From assembly GCA_963799085.1 (NCBI GenBank), contig CAWCWA010000008.1:1-64000 (forward strand): 64,000 nucleotides of DNA. The letters are read 5' to 3'. Positions within the stretch are counted from its first letter, which is position 1. Every line of letters begins with the position of its first letter. Of the stretch, positions 17,187 to 25,939 are shown in pieces. The translations under genes and the position numbers were made by a program. The notes under the pieces were generated by a model. The model ran no database searches. It saw nothing but the letters and a program-made list of their open reading frames with translations, and had not been told where the DNA came from. The stretch comes from AP-15 sp963799085. Its GTDB lineage: Bacteria; Pseudomonadota; Alphaproteobacteria; ATCC43930; CGMCC-115725.

Positions 17187-18127
17187 GCCGCCGCTTCGGC
17201 GTAGAGCCGGTGCCATGCGGCCATTACTTGATCCCAATCGGGAATGCCAGCGGCGCCGGCGAAGGCGCCCTCTGCCAGAGCGCAGATGGCGCGCCCCCCC
17301 GCGGCGAGAAGCTCCATGATGCGGGCGCCGTCGGCAACCGGATCGCCGGTCAACAACAGGGAATTTTCGCCATCGCGGGCAAAGTCGCAGCACATGCCGA
17401 CAGGGGTGCTCAAAATCGGGACACCGCTGCCGAGCGCTTCGGGCAGCGATGCGGGTCCGCCCTCGAAACGGCTGATGATCAGCAGCGCGTCGATCGCGGC
17501 GATAATCTCCCGCATCAACCGGTAGGGCAGGTATTCCCAGCAATCGACGGCAAAGCCACGCGATCGGGCGGCCCGCGCCTCATGCCGTCGGCCCTCGCCT
17601 ACCATGACGAACGACACCTGCCGCGGATCGAGATGCGCAAGCAAGGCCGGGAACAGGGCTTCGCCCTTGGCGCCCTCGGCATATCGCCGCGAGAGCAGAC
17701 CGAGGCGCAGCCGGCTGCCGCGCCAAACGCGCGGCCGCAGGGGCAACGGCAGCACGCGGCGATCGATGCCATGCGGAATGATGCGGGTATGATGGATGCC
17801 ATGGGCGGCCAGCACAGCCGCCTGCGCACTGTTGAGGCAGTGCACGATGCGCGCTTCACGATAGCGCGGCAGGAATGTGTTGAGCCCTAGCGAAGGTCTC
17901 GGATCGAGTGGATCATGATGAATCGTGGCCACCGCAGGGGGCAGGAGACGCCGTTCGAAATTGGCGCGATGATAATGGCGTACCTCGGCCGTCCGGCTCG
18001 GGCGCAGCGATCGGGTGACGCGCACGCTGGTGGGAGCGGCGGCGGCGCTGCGGCGGATCAGATCGTCGAAGATCGTACTTCGTACAAGCTGCGTCGACAG
18101 CACATGATCGATGTGGGAAACGATCAT
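17183..18127 (-). CDS. glycosyltransferase, GT-B fold (GT4-like)
   Basis: Start at ATG 18127 (MIVSHIDHVLSTQLVRS), preferred over an upstream ATG at 18220 that would overlap the divergent gene; about 314 residues. The C-terminal half shows a GT4 pattern: RLGLLSRRYAEGAKGEALFPALL, VGEGRRHE, then ALLIISRFEGGPASLPEALGSGVPILSTPVGM. The last stretch contains the E-x7-E-like donor-site region (EGGPASLPE). The protein should transfer a sugar from a nucleotide donor during surface polysaccharide assembly. Its stop overlaps the start of the Kps-like gene (ATGA), so the two are translationally coupled. A divergent GT4 gene begins only about 27 bases away, placing both promoters within or across the coding starts. 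Confidence 0.82.
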   Translation of the reverse strand: MIVSHIDHVLSTQLVRSTIFDDLIRRSAAAAPTSVRVTRSLRPSRTAEVRHYHRANFERRLLPPAVATIHHDPLDPRPSLGLNTFLPRYREARIVHCLNSAQAAVLAAHGIHHTRIIPHGIDRRVLPLPLRPRVWRGSRLRLGLLSRRYAEGAKGEALFPALLAHLDPRQVSFVMVGEGRRHEARAARSRGFAVDCWEYLPYRLMREIIAAIDALLIISRFEGGPASLPEALGSGVPILSTPVGMCCDFARDGENSLLLTGDPVADGARIMELLAAGGRAICALAEGAFAGAAGIPDWDQVMAAWHRLYAEAAA

Positions 18128-18153
18128 TTCGCGTCGATCGTAGGGAGCGATCG

Positions 18154-19659
18154 ATGGGTTGTCGAGAAGCCGTCCAGATGGGCCTGATGCGCGGGCGGTT
18201 CGACCCGATAGCGCCGTCATGGCTGGCCGAGGCGATCGGGCGGCTGCCGCTGCTGCGCATGGCGGGCGCCCGGCTGCACGAAGGGGCCGGGCGGGTGCGC
18301 GCCGCCGCCCGCCTCGCGCAAGGGAACCGGTCGAGCTACGCCGGCCGGTTGACGCAGCTGGCCTCGGCGCTCGAAGAGGGGGGCCTGCCGCTGCCGGCGG
18401 CCGCGGGGGAACGTCTGATCGCGCCTTTCAACGGCCGGGTCGTGATGGCGCTTTATGGTTCGACGCCATGGATCGCTAACGGCTATTCGGTCCGCTCGCA
18501 TTGTCTGCTGACCGCTCTATCGGAAGCGGGCGTGTGCTGCGTCCCGGTCACCCGGCCCAACTTTCCACAGGATACCGCCACCGGGCGCGCAACACCCGAA
18601 CGAGACGAGGAGGAAATCGACGGTGTCCGTTACCGGCGGCTTGCGGCGGCAGCGGACATGATGCGCGGTCCGCCGACCGATTATGTCGAGACTTTTGCTG
18701 ACGGACTTGCCGCGATAGTCCGCTCGAATGGCGCAAGCATCGTTCATGCCGCCTCGAACCACCTGGTCGGCCTCGCAGCCTGCCTCGCCGCCGAGCGGAC
18801 CGGCGCGCGCTGCGTTTATGAAATCCGTGGATTGTGGCACCGCAGCACCGCGACGCGCCGGATCGGCTGGGAACATAGCGACCGGTTCGCGCTACACGAG
18901 GCGCTCGAGCGTCAGGCGGCGCTGCGCGCCGATCACGTCGTCGTGCTGAGCCCTTTCCTCGCCGATCACGTCCGCAAATGGGGAGTGGCCGACGAGCGCA
19001 TCACGATCGTCCCGAACGGCGTTGATGCCGAGACCTTCCGGCCGGGGAGACGCGACCCGGCGGTCCGCGCGATGCTCGGGGCCGGGGATGATACGTTTCT
19101 GGTGGGTTTTGTCGGTACCTTCGCGCCTTATGAAGGGCTTGACGCGATGCTGGAAGCAGTGGCGCTGCTGCGCCGCCGCGGGATCGACGCTGCCGCCGCG
19201 CTGGTCGGCGATGGTGAGGAAGAGGCCCGGCTGCGCGCCCTTGCCCGCCGGCTCGGGGTGCCAGCGGTCTTCGCCGGGCGGGTGCCCTTCGCATCGGTGC
19301 CGGCCTATCTGAACGCCTGCGACGCGCTGCCATTTCCGCGCCGCCGCGCCGATGTGACGATGCTCGTGCCGCCGCTGAAACTCGGCGAGGCGATGGCCTG
19401 CGGCGTGCCGGTCGCGGTCGCCGATCTGCCGCCGCTGGTGGAATGCGTCGAGGATGGACGCACCGGGTTGGTCTTCGGTGAAGGCAGCGCGGCGCTAGCG
19501 GAGGCTTTGCTGCGCCTCCACGGCGACCGCACTGCCGCGGCGCGGATGGCCGCAGCAGCGCGCTGTTGGATCGTTGAGCAGCGCAGCTGGCAAAGCGTCG
19601 TAAAGCCCTTGCTCGGGGTTTACGGGGCCGCCGCGGCATCGCCCTCCGAGCGTCGCTGA
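18154..19659 (+). CDS. glycosyltransferase family 4
   Basis: A 501-residue GT-B glycosyltransferase. ATG 18154 is chosen because GGGAG lies about six bases upstream; ATG 18178 and 18187 are alternatives. The N-terminal domain contains ALYGSTPWIANGYSVRSH and IVHAASNHLVGLAACLAAE. The donor domain has TIVPNGVDAETFRPG, FVGTFAPYEGLDAMLEAV, VGDGEEEARLRALA and the motif PPLKLGEAMACGVPVAVADLPPLVE with the conserved glutamate. The C-terminus ends in a short Ala/Ser tail. It faces away from the other two-gene glycosyltransferase operon, and its last 40 bases overlap the end of the convergent glycosyltransferase at 19620. Role: a sugar transfer step in capsule or exopolysaccharide synthesis; specificity unknown. 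Confidence 0.88.
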   Translation: MGCREAVQMGLMRGRFDPIAPSWLAEAIGRLPLLRMAGARLHEGAGRVRAAARLAQGNRSSYAGRLTQLASALEEGGLPLPAAAGERLIAPFNGRVVMALYGSTPWIANGYSVRSHCLLTALSEAGVCCVPVTRPNFPQDTATGRATPERDEEEIDGVRYRRLAAAADMMRGPPTDYVETFADGLAAIVRSNGASIVHAASNHLVGLAACLAAERTGARCVYEIRGLWHRSTATRRIGWEHSDRFALHEALERQAALRADHVVVLSPFLADHVRKWGVADERITIVPNGVDAETFRPGRRDPAVRAMLGAGDDTFLVGFVGTFAPYEGLDAMLEAVALLRRRGIDAAAALVGDGEEEARLRALARRLGVPAVFAGRVPFASVPAYLNACDALPFPRRRADVTMLVPPLKLGEAMACGVPVAVADLPPLVECVEDGRTGLVFGEGSAALAEALLRLHGDRTAAARMAAAARCWIVEQRSWQSVVKPLLGVYGAAAASPSERR

Positions 19660-20818
19660 GAAGGCGCCCCGAAAGCCTCGGCGAGGGCGGCACTGAGCCC
19701 ATCGCCGATCGGCCCCGAGCGATGTTGCGCGGCGAGGCGCGCCACCGCGTTACTCGCCCTTTGCCACAGGTTGCGATCACGAGCGCAGCGGCCAAGCGCC
19801 ATCAGTGCCTCGTCGGCGCGCGCCGCGAACAACGGATAATCCTCGCCGAGGAGGCGGCGATGCATCGGGGTCGGGTTGCACAGCACCGGCAGGCCGAGAG
19901 CGCCGTAATCGAGCAGCTTGGTCGACAATTCGGGCGAGCCGTCGAGGCTCGGTGAGCGCCATGACAATCCGATGTGACCCGTCGCCGCCAGCCGCAACGC
20001 GTCGCGGCGCGTCAGCCCGCCATGCCACACCACGCCCGACTCGCCGCAGCGCCCGCCGCATCCGCGCCGGAAATCCGCGATCGCGGGACGTCAGGAATTT
20101 GTTGCCGGCGACATGAAGCTCGGCGGGGATCCCGACATTCTTCAACAACTCCGGAAACTCGATCATCTCGACCGTATTCCAAGCGCGGGCGAATTTGCCG
20201 ATGTAGACGAGACGCAAGCGTTCGCCGCGGGCCGGAGGGCTGGCGCCGGAGATCTCGAAGGCCTCGTCCGCCGCGATCGGGGGCAACAATGCAATCTTTG
20301 GATGCCCGAGGCCGGGCAGACATCGGCGTATCGAAGCGGCGATCTCGGGTGTCTGGCACAGCAGCAGAGGCGCTCTCCGCAGCGATCGGCCGAGGCGCCG
20401 CCGCCAGAATGCGCCCAAAGGGCCCGAGAAATCCGGCAGATCGGTGATGTAGCAGGCGAGCCTGTCGCGCAGCGCCGGACTTAGAGCAGCAAGCCGCGCG
20501 GTCCGCTGGCCGCGTACCAGCACAACATCGAAGCGGTCAGTCGCGTCGAGCCGCTCCAGCCGCACGCACGGCTTGCCGCGGCGAAAGACGCGGCCGCAGC
20601 AGTGGTCCTCGCCGCCGACCGCCGACTTCGGGACCAACGATTTCGATCCCTGGCAAGGGGTCGAGGACGCCCAGCACCTCGTCCCGCGCCCTCGGCTCGC
20701 GCAACAGCACGGTCACCCGGGAGTCGAGGCTCGCCAACAGCCGCGTGACTTCGGTCAGCCAGATCGCCGGTCCCTCGACCAGGTTCGGGTCAACTTCAGC
20801 GAAAAGCGCGACATTCAT
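19620..20818 (-). CDS. glycosyltransferase, two frame breaks
   Basis: Three adjacent minus-strand segments join into one protein of about 395 residues. The N-terminal piece begins MNVALFAEVDPNLVEGPAIW. The middle piece has DVVLVRGQRTARLAALSP, CQTPEIAASIRRCLPG and LRLVYIGKFARAWNTVEMIEFPELL. The C-terminal piece has THIGLSWRSP-like GHIGLSWRSPSLDGSPELSTKLLDYGALGLPVLCNPTPMHRRLLGEDYPLF. The last motif, S-x-E-x-S-TK-LDY-x-x-x-G-P, is typical of GT4-type donor sites. Frame breaks fall near 20560-20610 and 20000-20030 and look like single-base errors, since homology continues without loss. It overlaps the convergent glycosyltransferase by 40 bases. Likely another assembly enzyme of the same polysaccharide. 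Confidence 0.7.
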
Positions 20819-20995
20819 GGTCCGGTATCAAGGATATATTGCCGCTTTTGCCGCCGCGAGCCCCTATAGTATGTTGCTCTGGGCAAAGGGGATGCCCCGG
20901 TGCGACGCCGCTTGGCTCCGACACGGCACATTCGGCGATGGGTTTGGGGGAATAAGGGAAGTCGAGCGGTCGGTCGGCATGCGGAAAGGCATGGT

Positions 20996-21430
20996 ATGCG
21001 CGTGCCGGGGCACGGGGGCGGAAGTGCGGGCGTGACAGGATGGTTTCCAGGCCGGTTCCTGGGGCGGTGGTTTGGGCACGCGCTCGGTTTCGCGGTCGCC
21101 GCCGCGGTTTGCGGCTGTGCCGGCCCGGCTGCTGTGCTGCCGCCGCCGGTGCCAGGCGGGGCGCCGCAGGACGCTTCGCCGGTGGATGAAACCGTTGCGC
21201 AAGTCCTCGAACATGGAATCGCGGGCGAACGGCTACAATACCGCACCTCGGACGGCCGCCTGGTTTCGTTGGCGCTTGGCCCGGTCTATTCCTCGGCCCG
21301 CGGCGTGCCGTGTCGCCTCGGACGCCTCGATCGTATGGAACCGGGCGTGGCCGCGCCGACAAGCTACCCGTTCTGCCGCATCGACAATCGTTGGTATGAG
21401 ATGCGGCCGGTCGTCGTCAGCGGGTATTGA
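20996..21430 (+). CDS. lipoprotein or exported protein upstream of polysaccharide exporter
   Basis: About 144 residues from ATG 20996. A basic, glycine-rich leader is followed by a hydrophobic helix (GHALGFAVAAAVCGCAG). AAVCGC offers a lipobox-like cysteine, so it may be an outer-membrane lipoprotein. The mature part has a proline-rich linker (PPPVPGGAPQDASP) and a compact domain with LEHGIAGERLQYRTSDGRLVSLALGPVYSSARGVPCRLGR and a second cysteine in YPFCRIDNRWYEMRP. This resembles small surface-antigen-like lipoproteins, but I cannot name the family. The stop lies five bases before the start of the Wza-like gene, so they are surely cotranscribed, pointing to a role in polysaccharide export or surface attachment. 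Confidence 0.6.
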   Translation: MRVPGHGGGSAGVTGWFPGRFLGRWFGHALGFAVAAAVCGCAGPAAVLPPPVPGGAPQDASPVDETVAQVLEHGIAGERLQYRTSDGRLVSLALGPVYSSARGVPCRLGRLDRMEPGVAAPTSYPFCRIDNRWYEMRPVVVSGY

Positions 21431-21434
21431 TGCG

Positions 21435-23234
21435 ATGAAATTCTTTGCATTCGCCTTGTTGATCTGGCTCGCAACGACGGCTTTCGGCGGGGCGCAGACC
21501 GCGATCGAGAGTCAGCCGCAAGTGCCGATCGGTGGGTCCGACACTCGCGGCCTGCCGAGTAAGGCGCAGCTGCCGCCGATGTTCGGCGCCGATCTGTTCA
21601 ATGCGCCCGTCAACCTCAGGCTCTTGGGCGTGACGCCGCCCGTCGGGACGGCTGCAACCGGCACGATGCCGGCGCCGGGCATTGCCCTTCCTGGCGCTGG
21701 CGCCGCCCCCGGCAGGCAAGGCGCTGCGGCGGCTGCGGCCGGCGCGATCCAGCAGAGCCAGCAAACGCCGTCGGTCGCCGCGACGGCGGTGCAGCCCCCG
21801 GCCGGGGTGGCCGCTTTCGACCCCAACCACGTCATCGCGCCCGGTGATGTGCTGCAGGTCCACATCTACGGCGCGACCTCGCTCGACCAGCAGGCGACGG
21901 TCGACGGCAATGGCGAGATCTTCCTGCCCTCGGTCGGTCCCGTGCATGTCGCGGGCGTCACCGCGGGCGATCTTCAATCGGTGGTGTCCGGCGCGGTCGC
22001 CGCGATTTATCAGAAGAATTCGCAAGTTTACGTGACCTTATCGAGCGCGGTGCCGATCAACGTATTCGTCACCGGTGCGGTGATGTCCCCGAGCCAGTAT
22101 TCGCTGCCCTCGACCGCGAGTGTCATCACGTTTTTGCAGGCGGCAGGCGGCATCAACCCGGCCCGAGGCAGCTATCGCGACATCCAGATCCTGCGGGACG
22201 GCCGGCCGATCGCGACCGTCGATCTCTACGATTTCCTGCTGAAAGGGACACTGCCGCCGGTGCGGTTGCGCGACCGCGACACGATCCTCGTAAGGCAGCA
22301 GGGCCCGACGGTCGCAGCACTCGGCGACGTCCGGGGCGTTTTTCGCTACGAGATCCAGAAGCCCTATACCGGCGCGCAACTGATCGCGCTGGCGCGGCCC
22401 TATCTCGATGCGACCCACGTCAGCCTGGTCGGAGTCCGCGGCGGCCGACCGGAATCGATTTATTACTCGCTGGACGAGTTTCGTGGCACGACGCTGCGCG
22501 ATGGCGATGTCATCACGTTTTCGCCGGACGTGCCGACCGGCGTGATGACGGTCAAGGTGGACGGCCGAATCGATGGGCCGACGACACTTGTCGTGACGCG
22601 CACCGCGCGCCTCCTCGACGTGCTCGCCTATCTGCCGGTGGACACCTATTTCGCCGACACGTCGGCCGTATATGTCCGCCGCCTGAGTGTGGCGCAGGCG
22701 CAGAAGAAGGCGATCGACGACGCTTGGCGCCGATTACAGAACACCGTCGTCACCTCGCCGACGGTGACCGCCGAGCAGGCCACGATGCGGCAGCAGGAGG
22801 CGCAGATCATCTTCCAGTTCGGCCAGCAATTGGCCAACGTCCAGCCCGAGGGCCGACTTGTCGTCTCCTACGACGGTCAGATTTCGAACGTACGGCTCGA
22901 AGACGGCGACGTCATTGTCGTGCCCTCGCGCACCGACCTGGTGCTGGTCAGCGGCGAGGTCAGGGTGCCGCAGTCGCTGGTCTGGATCCAGGGCGCGCCG
23001 ATCGAGCAGTACATCGAGACGGCCGGCGGATTTACCGAACGCGCCGACCAGGGAAAGCTCTTGGTGATTCGGCCGAGCGGCCAGACAATCGTCGGCTCGC
23101 ACCCGCCGGTTCAGCCCGGCGATCGGATCATCGTGCTGCCCTCGGCCGACAACTGGACCTTGCCATTCATCAAGGATATCACGCAGATCATCTATCAGAT
23201 CGCGGTCGGCGTCGGCGTGCTGGTGAGGCTTTGA
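21435..23234 (+). CDS. Wza-like outer-membrane polysaccharide export protein
   Basis: A 599-residue exported protein starting at ATG 21435 with a signal peptide (MKFFAFALLIWLATTAFGGA). After a Pro/Ala-rich linker, a Poly_export domain begins at about residue 125: FDPNHVIAPGDVLQVHIYGATSLDQQATVDGNGEIFLPSVGPVHVAG. Three SLBB-like units follow, seen in VFVTGAVMSPSQYSLPS, VKVDGRIDGPTTLVV and LVSGEVRVPQSLVWI. The C-terminal segment FIKDITQIIYQIAVGVGVLVRL is an amphipathic helix like the one that forms the Wza outer-membrane barrel. It should be the outer-membrane channel for the capsule or exopolysaccharide made by the neighbouring glycosyltransferases. It is longer than E. coli Wza (about 380 residues) because of the linker and additional SLBB units. 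Confidence 0.87.
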   Translation: MKFFAFALLIWLATTAFGGAQTAIESQPQVPIGGSDTRGLPSKAQLPPMFGADLFNAPVNLRLLGVTPPVGTAATGTMPAPGIALPGAGAAPGRQGAAAAAAGAIQQSQQTPSVAATAVQPPAGVAAFDPNHVIAPGDVLQVHIYGATSLDQQATVDGNGEIFLPSVGPVHVAGVTAGDLQSVVSGAVAAIYQKNSQVYVTLSSAVPINVFVTGAVMSPSQYSLPSTASVITFLQAAGGINPARGSYRDIQILRDGRPIATVDLYDFLLKGTLPPVRLRDRDTILVRQQGPTVAALGDVRGVFRYEIQKPYTGAQLIALARPYLDATHVSLVGVRGGRPESIYYSLDEFRGTTLRDGDVITFSPDVPTGVMTVKVDGRIDGPTTLVVTRTARLLDVLAYLPVDTYFADTSAVYVRRLSVAQAQKKAIDDAWRRLQNTVVTSPTVTAEQATMRQQEAQIIFQFGQQLANVQPEGRLVVSYDGQISNVRLEDGDVIVVPSRTDLVLVSGEVRVPQSLVWIQGAPIEQYIETAGGFTERADQGKLLVIRPSGQTIVGSHPPVQPGDRIIVLPSADNWTLPFIKDITQIIYQIAVGVGVLVRL

Positions 23235-23301
23235 GGCTTTTCTGTCGCGATCGTTGATCGCTAGGCGGTCGTCGATCGATGTCGCTTTTCCGCGATCGGC
23301 T

Positions 23302-23637
23302 CTAGCGCTTTGTGTAGACCATCTCGCCCTCGACTCGGACCTCGTAGACCGGCACCGCGGTCGAGATCGGCCCGTCGATCAATTCGCCGGTGCGCACGTC
23401 GAAACGCGCGAAATGCAGCGGGCACTCGATGGCGAAACCCTCGAGCCTGCCGCGCGACAACGGCGCGTTGCGGTGGCCGCAGACATCCTTGAGCACGAAG
23501 AACGCGCCCGCGACATTCGCCAGCACCCGACGCTCGCCATCGACCGCGACGAACTTCATGTCGCCCGGCGCCAGATCGCCGGTCTTGGCGACGGCGATAA
23601 AGCTGTCCTCGATGGCACTCACCTCAGCAGATTGCAT
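23302..23637 (-). CDS. Rieske [2Fe-2S] ferredoxin-like protein
   Basis: A stand-alone Rieske domain of 111 residues, ATG at 23637 (MQSAEVSAIEDSFIAVAKTG). The cluster ligands are in CGHRNAPLSRG and CPLHFARFD: C-x-H, 16 residues, C-x-x-H, as in soluble bacterial Rieske ferredoxins that feed electrons to dioxygenases or related oxygenases. No signal peptide, so cytoplasmic. It follows the amidohydrolase gene on the same strand after about 67 bases that contain an inverted repeat. The partner oxygenase is not visible in the window. Alternatively the protein acts with the amidohydrolase pathway, for example in aromatic ring or decarboxylation chemistry, but that is inference from position. Confidence 0.85.
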   Translation of the reverse strand: MQSAEVSAIEDSFIAVAKTGDLAPGDMKFVAVDGERRVLANVAGAFFVLKDVCGHRNAPLSRGRLEGFAIECPLHFARFDVRTGELIDGPISTAVPVYEVRVEGEMVYTKR

Positions 23638-23647
23638 TACCGCCCAC

Positions 23648-23673
23648 TCCTCTCCCCGCAGGCGAGGAGAGGA
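23648..23673. repeat. intergenic inverted repeat (TCCTCTCC/GGAGAGGA)
   Basis: Positions 23648-23655 and 23666-23673 are perfect reverse complements separated by ten bases. It lies between the amidohydrolase and Rieske genes. A similar CTCTCC/GGAGAG hairpin occurs at 42085-42111, which suggests a dispersed REP-like intergenic element of this genome. It could act as an mRNA-stabilising or attenuating hairpin. Confidence 0.5.
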
Positions 23674-23704
23674 AGCTGCGGCTGAAGCCCGTCCGCGGCC
23701 GGCG

Positions 23705-24850
23705 TCAGTTGATCTCGAAGTGGAACATCTTGGCCGCGTTCTCCGAGGTGATCTTGCGCAAATCGCCCTCCGGCACGCCTTCGAACATGCGCGACAGGAA
23801 TTGCTGCGAGCGCGGAAACGTCGCCTCGGCATGCGGATAATCGCTGCCCCACAGCATGGTCTCGACGCCGATATAGTCGCGCAACTTGACGCCGATATCG
23901 TCTTCCATGAACTCGACGAACATGTTGCGCTGCCAATAATCGCTCGGCATCAGGCCGTCCTTCGAACGCCAGCCTTTGGTGAAGACCGGGCGTTCGAGAT
24001 AGGTGAAATCCATCTGCTTCAGCCAATGCGGTATCCACGCCGCCTCGTGCTCGACCGAGCCGATCTTCAGTCCGGGGAACTTGTCGAACACGCCGGCGAA
24101 CACCATCGAGCCGAGCGAGTAACGCACCCAGTAATCCGTGGTCGAACGGCCGGCGCCGGTCATCTGCGTCACGTCCATCGTGAACTCGTTCGCCGGAATG
24201 CCGTCGCGCGGGGTGGCGATATGCAGCAACAGCGGGTGCTTGTGCTCCTCGGCGACCGCCCATAAGCGGTCGTAGACGGGGCTGCTGTAGGGCTTGTCCG
24301 GACGCGGCGCCACCGGGATGAAAGAGCCGACCAATCCCATCTTTATGCAGCGTTCGAGCTCTTTCGCGGCGGCGTCGGGGTCGTCGACGTTCAGCATCGA
24401 GATTCCCTTGAGCCGGCGCGCGTGCGGCTTGCAGAAATCAGCCATCCAGTCGTTGTAGACGCGGCAGATTTCGGTCAAGAGTTCGCTGTCGGGGATGCGG
24501 TACCAAAACAGGCCCTGGCTCGGCTGCAGCACCGAACCCCAGATCCCGTCCTCCTCGTTCTCGACGATCATCGCGTCGGCGTCATAGGCGCCCTTGCGGA
24601 CATCCTCCCACAGCCCGAGAAAGTCGATCTGCGAGGGGTCCTCGAAACGCTGCCCGGCCTGCATGACCGCACCCAGGGTCCCGACCTGCATGCCGTTCAA
24701 CACCCAGGCGTCGTAGTCGCGGCCGGTCGGCGTCTTGCGCCGCTCCATGCGCGGCGCCCGGTCGCGCAGCTTCGGGTCGAAGCGGCTTGTATACATATCC
24801 GGCGGCTCGACGATGTGGGAATCCGCCGAGATCAACTTGTACGACGCCAT
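23705..24850 (-). CDS. amidohydrolase family 2 (TIM-barrel metal-dependent hydrolase)
   Basis: A 381-residue protein of the ACMSD/amidohydrolase-2 family. It begins YKLISADSHIVEPPDMY, giving the first metal motif D-x-H. Later come PLLLHIA, the conserved KIGSVEHEAAWIPHWLKQMD, and the terminal metal aspartate in MLWGSDYPHAEATFP. Family members cleave C-N or C-C bonds, including decarboxylation of aromatic acids. The substrate is not predictable. The protein is cytoplasmic with no signal peptide. A Rieske protein lies downstream on the same strand, so the two may work together in catabolism of an aromatic or xenobiotic compound. No transporter or regulator is adjacent. Confidence 0.88.
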   Translation of the reverse strand: MASYKLISADSHIVEPPDMYTSRFDPKLRDRAPRMERRKTPTGRDYDAWVLNGMQVGTLGAVMQAGQRFEDPSQIDFLGLWEDVRKGAYDADAMIVENEEDGIWGSVLQPSQGLFWYRIPDSELLTEICRVYNDWMADFCKPHARRLKGISMLNVDDPDAAAKELERCIKMGLVGSFIPVAPRPDKPYSSPVYDRLWAVAEEHKHPLLLHIATPRDGIPANEFTMDVTQMTGAGRSTTDYWVRYSLGSMVFAGVFDKFPGLKIGSVEHEAAWIPHWLKQMDFTYLERPVFTKGWRSKDGLMPSDYWQRNMFVEFMEDDIGVKLRDYIGVETMLWGSDYPHAEATFPRSQQFLSRMFEGVPEGDLRKITSENAAKMFHFEIN

Positions 24851-24980
24851 TGGATGACCTCCTCCGTGTATCGCCGATCAGGTTCAGCGGGCTGCGCCAA
24901 AATGAATGCTTGACTCGGGTTTCCTTGAACCGTAGGGCCGGCTATGCGGCTAGTCAAGCGACGCCCGGCACCCTGCCGCG

Positions 24981-25424
24981 TCACGAAGAGGGGTTGTTTG
25001 GGAAGCAAGCGGTGGCGGTTAGGGATTTGCCGCCGACCGGGAGGAGCACCATCGCCGGGACCACGCTGTTAAAGGTGTAGGAGAGCGTCGCCTGCGAGTA
25101 GCCGGCGACCCCGCCGCAGCTGGCGCTCGACGCCAGGGTGATGTTGCCGGTGGCGATGTTGAGCCCCCATTGCGCGGCGATCTGCTGCACATAGGTTTTC
25201 GTTTTCGTGTCGCTGAAGCTGCCGCTCGTACTGCACGAAGATTGCGTAATCGCCATGCAGCGCGCGGCGGTGGTGGCGGTCTCCTGCAAGGCCTGCGTTG
25301 TCCACAACAGCCTTGCATATTCGATCGTGCCGAAAATCAGCCCAAAGAACGGCAGCGCGAGGAACGCAAATTCGATCGCCGCCGTACCGCGGCAGGCGCG
25401 ACGCAGGGCGCGCAGCGGTATCAT
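24981..25424 (-). CDS. TadE-like pilus assembly protein
   Basis: About 147 residues from ATG 25424 (MIPLRALRRACRGTAAIEFA). It has the TadE-like signature: a short basic leader, then GTAAIEFAFLALPFFGLIFGTIEYARLLW, a single hydrophobic helix with a conserved glutamate used in prepilin-type processing. The remainder is Ser/Thr-rich with paired cysteines (CMAITQSSC). TadE proteins are minor pseudopilins or assembly factors of Flp/Tad pili. The start overlaps by ATGA the stop of the gene upstream (25421..25939), showing translational coupling. It is the last gene of a three-gene minus-strand operon. The rest of a tad locus (flp, tadA/B/C, cpa) is not in the window. Confidence 0.82.
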   Translation of the reverse strand: MIPLRALRRACRGTAAIEFAFLALPFFGLIFGTIEYARLLWTTQALQETATTAARCMAITQSSCSTSGSFSDTKTKTYVQQIAAQWGLNIATGNITLASSASCGGVAGYSQATLSYTFNSVVPAMVLLPVGGKSLTATACFPNNPSS

Positions 25425-25939
25425 TGGGTTTCGATCAAGGCGCTGCGGCTGATCGACCCGCTGGGAGCGAACCCGAAGCTGGAGAAAATCGGCGAGATGC
25501 TGCGGCTCGCCGTGATCGTCACGAACTGGCCGGCGACGCCGCCACCGCCGCACGCGCTGGCGCATATCTTGGTTGCGCCCCAGCTCCAATTGCCGGGGGA
25601 GCCGGTCGGACAATAACAGCCGGTCTTGTCGTTGCTGTTGTTGACCGCGACCGTGGCGGTGGCCCAGGCGCTACCGTTCAGATTGGCTACGATGCTGGAG
25701 GTGTCCGAGGCAAGACCGCTCGGATCGCTCGCCACCCGGGCGGCATTGTTGGCCGCGAATTGCGCCCCGGCGCTGACCGCCGCGTCGAGCTGGGAGGCGG
25801 TCCAGAGCATCCGGCCAACATCGATCGCACCGGCCAGAATAGTCAGAAACAAGGTGGCGCAGATCGCGAATTCGAGCGCGGCGACCCCTTTGTCTTCACC
25901 GCGCGACAGGACCTTGCCGATATGCCCCAACGCTTTCAT
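25421..25939 (-). CDS. TadE/TadG-like pseudopilin protein
   Basis: A second TadE-type protein, about 172 residues from ATG 25939 (MKALGHIGKVLSRGEDKGVA). The prepilin-like segment is GVAALEFAICATLFLTILAGAIDVGRMLW. The C-terminal domain is Ala/Ser/Asn-rich with cysteines in KTGCYCP and KICASACGGG, probably a disulfide-stabilised extracellular part. The ATG overlaps the stop of the TadG-like gene (ATGA), and its own stop overlaps the next TadE start. I chose ATG 25939 because the longer open frame upstream lies inside the preceding gene and is arginine-rich noise. Likely role: minor pilin or assembly partner of a Tad pilus encoded elsewhere. Confidence 0.8.
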   Translation of the reverse strand: MKALGHIGKVLSRGEDKGVAALEFAICATLFLTILAGAIDVGRMLWTASQLDAAVSAGAQFAANNAARVASDPSGLASDTSSIVANLNGSAWATATVAVNNSNDKTGCYCPTGSPGNWSWGATKICASACGGGGVAGQFVTITASRSISPIFSSFGFAPSGSISRSALIETQ

